From: Clostridium sp. CAG:1013
GTDB lineage: Bacteria > Bacillota > Clostridia > Oscillospirales > Acutalibacteraceae
Direction of reading: 5' to 3'
NCBI GenBank assembly: GCA_000432995.1
Contig: HF972678.1
Coordinates: 4,781 to 14,078, forward strand
DNA: 9,298 nucleotides
Shown: positions 1-6,120 of the stretch, one piece after another
Layout of the letters: each line of letters starts with the position of its first letter
Numbering within the stretch: position 1 is the stretch's first letter
Position numbers and translations under genes: made by a program
The notes under the pieces: model-generated
Databases searched by the model: none
Told to the model about the DNA's origin: nothing
What the model saw: the letters and a program-made list of their open reading frames with translations, nothing else

Positions 1-78
1 AAAGAGCCAGCTGTATTCCGCGTTGTTGGGAAAGGGATCCCAGGAAGATTAAATCTTTGTTAAGATGGAAAAAGGGAG

Positions 79-108
79 ATGACTTGCCCACCACAGATGT
101 GGTATAAT
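79..108 (+). promoter_or_regulatory. Candidate extended -10 promoter in repeat unit 1, facing pyk
   Basis: A perfect -10 TATAAT lies at 103-108, preceded directly by TGG (100-102), which fits the TGn extended -10 motif. A weak -35-like ATGACT lies at 79-84 with an 18-bp spacer. CCACA/TGTGG around 91-102 forms a small inverted repeat overlapping the spacer. It would read into the second repeat unit and on to pyk. Confidence 0.5.
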
Positions 109-396
109 AAACTAACTCCCTTAGAAATACCAAACGCGGGCGGCGAGGGGAAGTTTCTCGGCAGGCTGGGCAGCCCTAAAGCTGCCTGCGCGACTTGCTC
201 ACCGCAGGTGTGGTATAATAAACTAACTCCTCGAAAGCCTTAAACGCGGGCGGCGAGGAGAAATTACCCGGTAGGCCGGCGGCCTAAAAGCCGCCTGCGC
301 GACTTGCCCACCGCAGGTGCGCGGACGTGAGCTGCCCCTTCCCACAGCCCGAGCGAAGTGAGCGGCCCAAAAGCGCGACTTGCCACAGGCGCAGTA
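81..396 (+). repeat. Degenerate tandem repeat upstream of pyruvate kinase (units at 81, 192, 301, 377)
   Basis: Units begin with GACTTGC(C/T)CACC(A/G)CAG at 81, 192 and 301, and a shorter GACTTGCCACAGG at 377. The first two are full-length (111 and 109 bp), the third is about 76 bp and the fourth a fragment. Units 1 and 2 share a TATAATAAACTAACTCC block, an ACGCGGGCGGCGAGG block and a 3' hairpin (GGCAGC/GCTGCC in unit 1, GGCGGC/GCCGCC in unit 2), then the CCTGCGC that ends the unit. Unit 3 lost the TATAAT block and carries instead a GAGCGAAGTGAGCGG core around 351-365. No coding frame is convincing here, so this is structured upstream DNA or an RNA leader. Its function is unknown. Confidence 0.8.
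190..219 (+). promoter_or_regulatory. Candidate extended -10 promoter in repeat unit 2, probable pyk promoter
   Basis: TATAAT at 214-219 is preceded by TGG (211-213), again an extended -10. The -35 region (GCGACT, 190-195) is poor, as is usual for extended -10 promoters. CACC/GGTG (201-210) is a small inverted repeat in the spacer. Being the copy nearest pyk, it is the likeliest source of its transcript, which would start near 226 and have a leader of about 190 nt containing the 3' hairpin of unit 2. Confidence 0.55.
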
Positions 397-414
397 TGGA
401 AAGGATGACGAAAA

Positions 415-2160
415 ATGCTTAGAAAGACGAAAATCATCTGTACGTTGGGTCCCGCCACGGAGGACGAGTCTGTCCTTCGGAGACTGATGCTGGGTGGCAT
501 GAATGGCGCCCGGTTCAACTTTTCCCACTGTACTCACGAGGACGCCGCGAAAAAGCTGGAGGCCGTCACCCGCCTGCGGGAAGAGCTGGGTCTGCCTGTG
601 GCCACCATTCTGGACACCAAAGGCCCGGAGATCCGAGTAAAGACCTTCAAGAATGGTCCCATCGAGCTGGAAAGCGGCGCCACCTTCACCCTGACCACCC
701 GGGAAGTGGACGGTGACGATCAGATGGTGTCCATCACCTATAAAGATCTGCCCAAGGACCTGAAAGCCGGATCTCGGGTGCTTATTGACGACGGCCTGGT
801 GGAAATGCGGGCCGAGCATGTCTCCGAAACGGACATCGTCTGCACCGTGCTCAACGGCGGCAGAGTCTCCAACCATAAGGGCATCAACGTGCCCGGGACC
901 AAGCTGTCCATGCCTTTCATCAGTGAGCAGGACCGTTCCGATATCATTTTCGGCATTGAGAATGGGTTCGATTACATCGCTGCCTCCTTCACCCGCAGCG
1001 CGGCGGATATCCTGGAAATCCGCCATATTCTGAAGGAATACAACTGCCAGACCATGAATATCATCGCCAAGATCGAGAACATGGAAGGCGTGGAGAACAT
1101 CGACGAGATCCTCCGAGTGGTGGACGGCATCATGGTGGCCCGTGGTGACATGGGTGTGGAGATCCCCCTGGAGGATGTGCCCGTACTGCAAAAGCAGCTG
1201 ATCCAGAAATCCTACCTGGCAGGCAAGCAGGTGGTCACCGCCACCCAGATGCTCGACTCCATGATTAAGAATCCCCGGCCTACCCGAGCTGAGGCTACCG
1301 ACGTGGCCAACGCCATTTACGACGGCACCAGCTGCATCATGCTGTCCGGAGAGACCGCCGCGGGCAAATACCCCGTGGAGGCCCTGGAGACCATGGTGCG
1401 CATTGCGGAAAAGGCCGAGGAGAGCATCAACTATATCAAGCGGTTTAATTCCCGGGATAACAGCGACGTAGCCTTTGACGTGACCAACGCCATTTCCCAC
1501 GCCACCTGCACCACCGCCCATGACCTGGGCGCCAAGGCCATTGTCACGGTGACCAAGGGAGGCGGCACTGCTCGTCAGCTGTCCAAGTTCCGGCCTTTGT
1601 ATCCCATTATCGGCTGCACTACCCAGGAGCATGTGTGGCGTCAGCTGAACCTGTCCTGGGGCGTCATCCCCATGCTCATCGACGAGGTGGCCGATACGGA
1701 CGTTCTCTTTGACCGGGCAGTGGACGCTGCCGAGGCTACAGGCCTTGTGAAGAGCGGCGACCTGGTGGTCATCACCGCCGGCGTGCCCCTGGGCATCTCC
1801 GGTACCACTAACATGATGAAGGTCCATGTGGTGGGCCATGTGCTGCTCACCGGCGACGGTGTCACGGAGCGGGAAGTCTCTGCCCGGCTGTGCGTGTGCA
1901 AGCGGCTTTCCGATATTCCCAAGCGGTTCCGCGACGGGGACATTCTGGTAGTGCCCGAGACCAACAACTCTATCGTGGAGTACCTGCGCCGCTGCTCGGG
2001 AATCATCACCGAGGAGGGCGGCACCAATACCCATGCCGCTATCGTGGGCCTGGCTATGGACAAGCCGGTGATCGTGGGTGCGGAGCACGCCACTGACATG
2101 CTTAAGAGCGGTGCGGTGGTCTGCCTGGATGCCAAGACCGGCCGGGTGAGCGCCTGCTGA
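415..2160 (+). CDS. pyk: Pyruvate kinase with C-terminal swivel (PEP-utiliser type) domain
   Basis: This is the last glycolytic enzyme, converting phosphoenolpyruvate and ADP to pyruvate and ATP in the cytosol. The 581-residue protein opens with TKIICTLGPAT, has the RFNFSH segment (R33, N35, S37, H38), the DTKGPEIR active-site strand (67-74), the IAKIENMEG motif with catalytic K219 and metal ligand E221, MVARGDMGVE (240-249, D245), and TATQML (275-280). The regulatory C domain follows to about 475. Residues from about 485 form the extra C-terminal domain found in Bacillus-type pyruvate kinases, with GGTNTHAAIVG (535-545) resembling the phospho-histidine loop of PPDK and enzyme I. The length matches that family (about 585). 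The ATG at 415 has AAAGGA (400-405) 9 nt upstream. It appears monocistronic: the terminator at 2459-2491 lies downstream, and the gene is convergent with the murT/gatD-like pair. Confidence 0.98.
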   Translation: MLRKTKIICTLGPATEDESVLRRLMLGGMNGARFNFSHCTHEDAAKKLEAVTRLREELGLPVATILDTKGPEIRVKTFKNGPIELESGATFTLTTREVDGDDQMVSITYKDLPKDLKAGSRVLIDDGLVEMRAEHVSETDIVCTVLNGGRVSNHKGINVPGTKLSMPFISEQDRSDIIFGIENGFDYIAASFTRSAADILEIRHILKEYNCQTMNIIAKIENMEGVENIDEILRVVDGIMVARGDMGVEIPLEDVPVLQKQLIQKSYLAGKQVVTATQMLDSMIKNPRPTRAEATDVANAIYDGTSCIMLSGETAAGKYPVEALETMVRIAEKAEESINYIKRFNSRDNSDVAFDVTNAISHATCTTAHDLGAKAIVTVTKGGGTARQLSKFRPLYPIIGCTTQEHVWRQLNLSWGVIPMLIDEVADTDVLFDRAVDAAEATGLVKSGDLVVITAGVPLGISGTTNMMKVHVVGHVLLTGDGVTEREVSARLCVCKRLSDIPKRFRDGDILVVPETNNSIVEYLRRCSGIITEEGGTNTHAAIVGLAMDKPVIVGAEHATDMLKSGAVVCLDAKTGRVSAC

Positions 2161-2186
2161 GTGAACTGCGTGCCGCAGTTCACTCA
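2158..2186 (+). other. Perfect hairpin beginning in the pyk stop codon
   Basis: TGAGTGAACTGCG (2158-2170) and CGCAGTTCACTCA (2174-2186) form a perfect 13-bp stem with a 3-nt TGC loop; the stop codon TGA is the first three bases of the stem. No T-tract follows, so it is not a standard terminator. Its 3' arm is also the beginning of the first 83-bp repeat unit. It could protect the 3' end of the pyk message or simply be the border of the repeat array. Confidence 0.7.
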
Positions 2187-2424
2187 GGGAAGCCCTGGGA
2201 GCTTGAGAAGTTCCGCTTTTGCTTCGCAAAAGGCCGGGTTTCCCTCCGGGGGGATCCACGGTCCACTCAGGGAAGCCCTGGGAGCTTGAGAAGTTCCGCT
2301 TTTGCTTTGCAAAAGGTCGGGCTTTCCTCTGGGGGAATTCGCAGTTCACTCAGGGAAGCCCCGGGAGCTTGAGAAGTTCCGCTTTTGCTTTGCAAAAGGC
2401 CGGGCTTCCCTCTGGAGAGTTTCG
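2181..2424. repeat. Three tandem 83-bp palindromic repeats downstream of pyk
   Basis: Copies start at CACTCAGGGAAGCCC, positions 2181, 2264 and 2347, an exact 83-bp period; the third diverges after about 2415. Each unit has an outer inverted repeat (GGGAAGCCC near its start, GGGCTTCCC or a variant near its end) and an inner hairpin CTTTTGC-TTY-GCAAAAG. Copies 1 and 2 differ at about ten positions, all transitions. The period is not a multiple of three and no reading frame makes a sensible protein, so this is a non-coding REP/BIME-like array. Confidence 0.85.
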
Positions 2425-2458
2425 TTTTCCGCAGAAACCATCCTTTTATATAAAACAG

Positions 2459-2491
2459 AAAGCCGTCAGTAATCAAACTGACGGCTTTTTT
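2459..2491. terminator. Bidirectional rho-independent terminator between pyk and the gatD-like gene
   Basis: AAAGCCGTCAGT (2459-2470) pairs perfectly with ACTGACGGCTTT (2477-2488) around a 6-nt loop, with a T run at 2486-2491. On the minus strand the stem is followed by a weaker T-rich stretch. It would end pyk transcripts past the repeat array and murT-gatD transcripts just beyond their stop at 2510. Confidence 0.9.
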
Positions 2492-2509
2492 GCGCTTATT
2501 TGATTTTGC

Positions 2510-3208
2510 TCAGGCTTTGGCGCGGAAGTCGGCAAGGCGCTTTTCGTAGGCGGCCTGGACTTCCTGTTCCAAGGCCAGGTGGGCGTTTTCCACGCCCAGA
2601 CATTTCAGCAGGTACTTGGTAAAGGGAGGATTTAGCAGCAGGATGGGTCCCAGCAGATAGGTGCCGAAGAATTTCCCATACCGTACACCCTCGAAGGAGC
2701 AATTTTTATTCAGTCCCACGCCCTTTTCCACCGGGAACAGTTCCAGGCTCTTGGACTTGGGATAGGCCATGGTGAACTGAGACTTGAAGCCCATCACCGG
2801 CTGGCCCTCAAAGGTACCCAAGAAAATGCTGTTGTGGCGGTGCATCATGTCCCGCTTAGCGTACAGGGGGAAGATCCCCAGACAGTTGATACGGCTGCCG
2901 TCATCCTTGACGATATATTCGCCCATCAGCTCTAAGGCGTTGCCGGTGAACAGGAACAGAGTGTCCTGACCCATCAGCTCCCACAGTCGTTCCTTGTGGG
3001 GACGCAGCCGCTCCAACACCAGCTCCTGAGAGCGTTCCGTCATGGGCCCCAGGTAGATCATATCCACCTTTTCCCGGACGAACAAGGGCTCTTCATTCAG
3101 ATCGGTCTCCACGAACTGGGCATCGGGCAGACATTTGCGCAGGTAGTGCATGTTGCTCAGATCCCCGAACAGATTGCAGTTTTGGGGGAAGAGGATCTCA
3201 ATTTTCAT
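2510..3208 (-). CDS. GatD-like class I glutamine amidotransferase fold protein, catalytic residues apparently lost
   Basis: The 232-residue protein resembles GatD, the glutaminase subunit of the lipid II isoglutaminyl synthase MurT/GatD: NLFGDLSN (12-19) matches the family NLYxDxGN start, and GTYLLGPILLLNP (182-194) matches the C-terminal GTYLHGPxLxxNP block. In true GatD the nucleophile sits in a CGGYQxLG elbow; here that stretch reads TGNALELMG (88-96), with Gly89 at the Cys position. The catalytic His of TYLHGP is Leu186. The HGGRTY-like loop is also replaced (SQFTMAY, 143-149). It is therefore probably not a glutaminase. The start overlaps the end of murT by 11 bp and has its own AGGAGG (3223-3218), 9 nt upstream inside murT, so the two are tightly coupled and probably form a complex. 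The fold assignment is fairly sure; the function is open. Confidence 0.8.
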   Translation of the reverse strand: MKIEILFPQNCNLFGDLSNMHYLRKCLPDAQFVETDLNEEPLFVREKVDMIYLGPMTERSQELVLERLRPHKERLWELMGQDTLFLFTGNALELMGEYIVKDDGSRINCLGIFPLYAKRDMMHRHNSIFLGTFEGQPVMGFKSQFTMAYPKSKSLELFPVEKGVGLNKNCSFEGVRYGKFFGTYLLGPILLLNPPFTKYLLKCLGVENAHLALEQEVQAAYEKRLADFRAKA

Positions 3209-4619
3209 GATCGGCGACCTCCTCTTCCTGGGAATGGGTCTCCTTGGGCGGGAGAGTTTTCAGCCGCTCGTGGAGTTTTGCCTTCACCTGCTTGGACAGG
3301 TCTACCGAATACAAGTCATACAGCACGAATACAGCGTCCGAATCCGCCAGCTGCAAATGTTCCGCCGCGTCCAGAGGATCCTCCTCGTGGGCCAGACGTT
3401 CCTGGGGGATGCCTGCCATCAGCAGGCGCACGTAGCTGTCCCAGTGACGGGGTCCGGCGGTAACCACCTGGACCACGCTGGGGTCGTTGAGCAGCTCAAA
3501 GTCAGTGTCATACAGCCATGCGGTGTTCTCCACGGAATGGGCGGCGTCGTGGGCGTCGTCCATGAACAGAAGCACCGTCTTTTTCCCGGGATACTGCCGA
3601 GCGTTGCCACAGGCCTGGGAGCAGGCGATGGGGTTTTGCCCCTTGGCCAGGTGAAGGATCAGTTTCCGGCCCCCCACTTCCTCCTCGTTGTAGCGGCTCT
3701 CCACAATGGTCAACCGTTCCATGCACTGAGCGATCCGGTCTTTGGTCAGCCCGAACTCCGCTAATAGGGAAATAGCGGAAAGGGCGTTATACACATTGAT
3801 AAGGCTGGTGTTAGGAAGGGAGAAATCCTGGGAGCCTTCCGTACCTTCGGTGGTCATGCGGCTGTGACGCTTGTCCAGCGCGGTGACCCGGTATTTGGGA
3901 GTGGGGGAGGAGAATCCGCACTTGGGGCAGTGGGCCCGTCCCACATGATGATACCGCCGCAGGTCCCATTCCAGGGGCGTGCCGCACTCAGGACATGTCC
4001 GCACGTCCTGAACGATGTTGGGCAGTCCGTTTTCCTCTCCGGGGAGGGGATCGATGCCGAAGAACGCCCGCCGGTTATCCGGTTTCAGGCTGGCGCACAG
4101 CAGGTCGTCGGCGTTGAGGACCAGCCGGGTGCTGTCGGGAATATAGGTGTTGAGAATGTCCTGAATAAATTCCACATGGGCGTTGCGCTTGTAGGAATCC
4201 CGGAACAGATTGGTTACCAGAAGGATGTCCGGCTTGATAAAGGGCAGGATCCGGGGAGAGCTGCGCTCGTCCAGCTCGAATACGGCCAGATCCTTTTTGG
4301 GTTTGCCGAACAGGGTGGAATTGGCGATGAGACTGGAAGCCACACCAGTGGCCACGTTGGTGCCGGCACGGTTGCACACAAAGTCATACCCGCACTGGGT
4401 GAGCACATCCTCCACCAGGTTGGAAACGGTGGTTTTGCCGTTGGTGCCCGTGATACCGATGATGGTTTTGGGGCGGGGCATACGGCCCAGGAAATCCGGG
4501 CACAGGATGATGGCCCAGCTTCCGGGCATGGAAGTGCCTTTGCGTCCGACCAGCTTCATCACCCGGGCTGTGCCTTTGGCAAAGAACAGCGCCAGATAAA
4601 ATCGCAGGCTGCGTTTCAT
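3198..4619 (-). CDS. murT: MurT-like Mur ligase (lipid II isoglutaminyl synthase ligase subunit family)
   Basis: MurT activates the D-Glu carboxylate of lipid II with ATP for amidation to D-isoglutamine at the inner face of the membrane, using ammonia supplied by GatD. The 473-residue protein shows the Mur ligase P-loop GITGTNGKTT (55-64), NRAGTNVATG (83-92), the ELDE metal/ATP region (115-118), TNLFRDS (136-142), LNADD (168-172), a four-Cys zinc ribbon CPEC/CPKC (C209, C212, C231, C234) typical of MurT, and a C-terminal DUF1727-like region. The family motif around NPxGFN and the ADGxDxSWxWD segment are altered (QNPIACSQ at 328-335; HSVENTAWLYD at 361-371). The ATG at 4619 is chosen because MKRSLRFYLA fits family N-termini; a longer 541-residue frame would run through the divergent promoter region. 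A purine-rich GGAAAGAAG lies upstream. It is the first gene of the murT-gatD-like pair. Confidence 0.88.
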   Translation of the reverse strand: MKRSLRFYLALFFAKGTARVMKLVGRKGTSMPGSWAIILCPDFLGRMPRPKTIIGITGTNGKTTVSNLVEDVLTQCGYDFVCNRAGTNVATGVASSLIANSTLFGKPKKDLAVFELDERSSPRILPFIKPDILLVTNLFRDSYKRNAHVEFIQDILNTYIPDSTRLVLNADDLLCASLKPDNRRAFFGIDPLPGEENGLPNIVQDVRTCPECGTPLEWDLRRYHHVGRAHCPKCGFSSPTPKYRVTALDKRHSRMTTEGTEGSQDFSLPNTSLINVYNALSAISLLAEFGLTKDRIAQCMERLTIVESRYNEEEVGGRKLILHLAKGQNPIACSQACGNARQYPGKKTVLLFMDDAHDAAHSVENTAWLYDTDFELLNDPSVVQVVTAGPRHWDSYVRLLMAGIPQERLAHEEDPLDAAEHLQLADSDAVFVLYDLYSVDLSKQVKAKLHERLKTLPPKETHSQEEEVADHEN

Positions 4620-4688
4620 AAATCTCGACTTCTTTCCTTGTTCAGTAATGGGAATGTCACGACAAATGGCTTGTACCCACTTATCATG

Positions 4689-4709
4689 CATACCATTTAT
4701 AATAGTATG
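4689..4709. promoter_or_regulatory. Operator-like palindrome in the divergent control region
   Basis: CATAC-N-ATT-N3-AAT-N-GTATG is a 21-bp imperfect palindrome with 16 symmetric positions. It overlaps a second inverted repeat TAATA-N5-TATTA (4700-4714). It lies just downstream of the proposed murT transcription start, where a repressor or leader element could act. No regulator can be named. Confidence 0.4.
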
Positions 4710-4722
4710 TATTACTTGCATT

Positions 4723-4751
4723 ACTCTAGCATAAACCCCCTTTTTTTTCAA
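4723..4751 (-). promoter_or_regulatory. Candidate promoter for murT-gatD-like operon
   Basis: Read on the minus strand, TTGAAA (4751-4746) and TAGAGT (4728-4723) are separated by 17 bp. The -10 has only four of six consensus bases. The predicted start is near 4716, giving a leader of about 97 nt to the ATG at 4619. Confidence 0.4.
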
Positions 4752-4760
4752 CCCTTTCTC

Positions 4761-4789
4761 TTGACCTTTGTCACTGTTTGAGCTATCAT
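4761..4789 (+). promoter_or_regulatory. Promoter of the sugar isomerase family gene
   Basis: TTGACC (4761-4766), a 17-bp spacer and TATCAT (4784-4789) make a good housekeeping-sigma promoter. Transcription would start near 4796, about 30 nt before the ATG at 4827, and the message carries a strong AGGAGG at 4813-4818, 8 nt from that ATG. Confidence 0.75.
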
Positions 4790-4826
4790 GAGGACAAATA
4801 TCACCCAAAGACAGGAGGATCATTCC

Positions 4827-5648
4827 ATGAAAACTTTACCTGTTGCCGTGCAGGTCTATTCCGTCCGGGACGACGCCGAGCGGGATTTTGCCGGCACCAT
4901 GAAAAAGATCAAAGAGATTGGCTATGACGGTGTGGAGCTGGCCGGCCTGTACGGCCTGGAGCCCGCTGTGATCAAGGCTGCTATTCAGGACGCAGGCCTG
5001 GTGGCCCTGTCCGCTCATGTTCCCTTCCAGGAACTGGTAGCCGATATGGAAGGCACTGTGAAGCAGTATGAGGAGATCGGCGTGAAGTTCATCGCCATCC
5101 CCTACCTGATGGAAGAGGACCGTCCCGGCACTCCCAAGTTCGAGGGTAACGTGAAGCTGTTTGAAGAGATTGCCAAGGTGTGCAAAGCCCATGGCATCCA
5201 GCTGCTGTACCACAACCACGACTTCGAGTTCATCAAGATGCCTGACGGCCGCTACGCTCTGGACTACATCTACGACACCATTCCCGCAGATCTTCTCCAG
5301 ACCGAAGTGGACACCTGCTGGGTGAAGGTGGCTGGGGAAGATCCCGCCGCTTACGTTCGCAAGTACACCGGCCGCTCTCCTCTGGTCCATTTGAAGGACT
5401 TCCACAAGGAAGGCAAGCCCGGCAACATGTACGAGCTCATCGGCACCGAGGTGAAAAAGGAAGAGAGCCACGGTTTCTTTGAGTTCCGTCCCGTGGGCCA
5501 CGGTGACCAGGACTTCGGCCCCATTCTGGAGGCATCCGTGGATGCTGGCGCCCAGTGGGTCGTGGTGGAGCAGGACCAGTCCAACGGCCGTACTCCCATG
5601 GAAGCCATCACCCTCAGCCGCGAGTACCTGAAGTCTCAGGGCTGGTAA
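4827..5648 (+). CDS. Sugar phosphate isomerase/epimerase family protein (xylose isomerase-like TIM barrel)
   Basis: This is a single-domain, 273-residue soluble TIM-barrel protein of the AP-endonuclease-2/xylose-isomerase superfamily, which contains metal-dependent sugar, inositol and keto-sugar isomerases, epimerases and dehydratases. Strand-end residues typical of the metal site are visible: E37 in GYDGVEL, H64 in SAHVPF, H129 and H131 in YHNHDFE, E160 and D162 in TEVDTCW, H188, D191 and H193 in VHLKDFH, and E249 in VVVEQD. The ending RTPMEAITLSREYLKSQGW is common in gut Clostridia members of the family. The ATG at 4827 is preferred over one at 4788 because of AGGAGG 8 nt upstream and the promoter at 4761-4789, whose -10 the longer frame would overlap. 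It stands alone, with no sugar transporter or kinase next to it, so the substrate cannot be inferred. Confidence 0.92.
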   Translation: MKTLPVAVQVYSVRDDAERDFAGTMKKIKEIGYDGVELAGLYGLEPAVIKAAIQDAGLVALSAHVPFQELVADMEGTVKQYEEIGVKFIAIPYLMEEDRPGTPKFEGNVKLFEEIAKVCKAHGIQLLYHNHDFEFIKMPDGRYALDYIYDTIPADLLQTEVDTCWVKVAGEDPAAYVRKYTGRSPLVHLKDFHKEGKPGNMYELIGTEVKKEESHGFFEFRPVGHGDQDFGPILEASVDAGAQWVVVEQDQSNGRTPMEAITLSREYLKSQGW

Positions 5649-5895
5649 GGTCCGTGACCGGACAGGACGAGTCGCGGAGTCGTGCGCTTCGCTTACTCCC
5701 ATCGAAGGAAACCGTGAGAGCGCCGTCCGCGGGTCCGTGACCGGACAGGACGAGTCGTGGGTGTGGGCCGCTCGCTTCGCTCGGGTTGATCTAGGCGTTA
5801 GCTCGCGTCCGCGGGTCCGTGACCGGACGGGACAAGTCGCGGGTGTGAGCCGCTCGCTTCGCTCGGGCTGATCTGGGTGTTAGCTCGCGTCCGCG
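5649..5895. repeat. Three tandem 82/83-bp GC-rich repeats downstream of the isomerase gene
   Basis: GGTCCGTGACCGGAC begins copies at 5649, 5732 and 5814 (spacings 83 and 82). The first copy starts on the base after the isomerase stop codon. Each copy starts with a small hairpin GTCCG-TGAC-CGGAC; copies 2 and 3 carry CCGCTCGCTTCGCTCGGG in the middle, and all end GTCCGCG. Copies 2 and 3 differ at seven of 82 positions, all transitions; copy 1 is diverged in its middle. The sequence is unrelated to the 83-bp repeats downstream of pyk. No gene is visible in this stretch. Confidence 0.85.
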
Positions 5896-5920
5896 CCGAT
5901 AGCTGACCAATAACGGTTCT

Positions 5921-5950
5921 AAAAGGCGTCCCGGTTTGGGGCGCCTTTTT
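5921..5950 (+). terminator. Rho-independent terminator for the isomerase transcript
   Basis: AAAAGGCGTCCC (5921-5932) pairs with GGGGCGCCTTTT (5938-5949), with one G·U pair and a GGTTT loop, and a T run at 5946-5950. It lies about 270 nt after the stop codon, so the repeat array would be part of the 3' untranslated region. Confidence 0.8.
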
Positions 5951-5966
5951 GCGCGCAAAAACCCAA

Positions 5967-5991
5967 GGGGGCGGACGGATCCTCCGCCCCC
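5967..5991. other. GC-rich hairpin between terminators
   Basis: GGGGGCGGA (5967-5975) and TCCGCCCCC (5983-5991) form a perfect 9-bp stem with a 7-nt loop. On the minus strand it is followed by TTGGGTTTTT, so it may be a further weak terminator or transcript-end structure for citrate synthase read-through. Confidence 0.55.
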
Positions 5992-6080
5992 AAATCATTT
6001 GCCGGCCCATTCCGGCTTTTCCTTTTTCATGTCCATTAGACACAGTGGGACCAAGTTTGGTTATATGAAAATGAAAAAAG

Positions 6081-6113
6081 CCCCGCCTTGGATCAACCAT
6101 AACGAAGGCGGGG
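6081..6113 (-). terminator. Second terminator hairpin downstream of citrate synthase
   Basis: CCCCGCCTT (6081-6089) pairs perfectly with AAGGCGGGG (6105-6113) around a 15-nt loop. On the minus strand the stem is followed by a run of six T after one C (6079-6074). It is a backup to the terminator at 6121-6153. Confidence 0.65.
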
Positions 6114-6120
6114 AAAAGCA

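Noticed and set aside
1..52. Possible C-terminal end of an upstream gene (frame 2, ending QLYSALLGKGSQED then TAA)
   Set aside because: Only 16 codons are visible, other frames are also open, and no family can be recognised; not enough to call a gene.
223..2349. A 708-residue open frame on the minus strand across pyk and the repeats
   Set aside because: It is the antisense shadow of a confidently identified pyruvate kinase, rich in His/Gly from GC-rich codons, and its N-terminal part is just the translated 83-bp repeats.
2181..2424. CRISPR array
   Set aside because: Units are 83 bp, contiguous and wholly similar, with no short repeat/unique spacer alternation and no cas genes. The same holds for 5649-5895 and 81-396.
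4620..4823. N-terminal extension of murT by 68 codons
   Set aside because: The extension overlaps both promoter candidates and the palindrome, has AT-rich non-family sequence, and the ATG at 4619 gives the usual MurT start.
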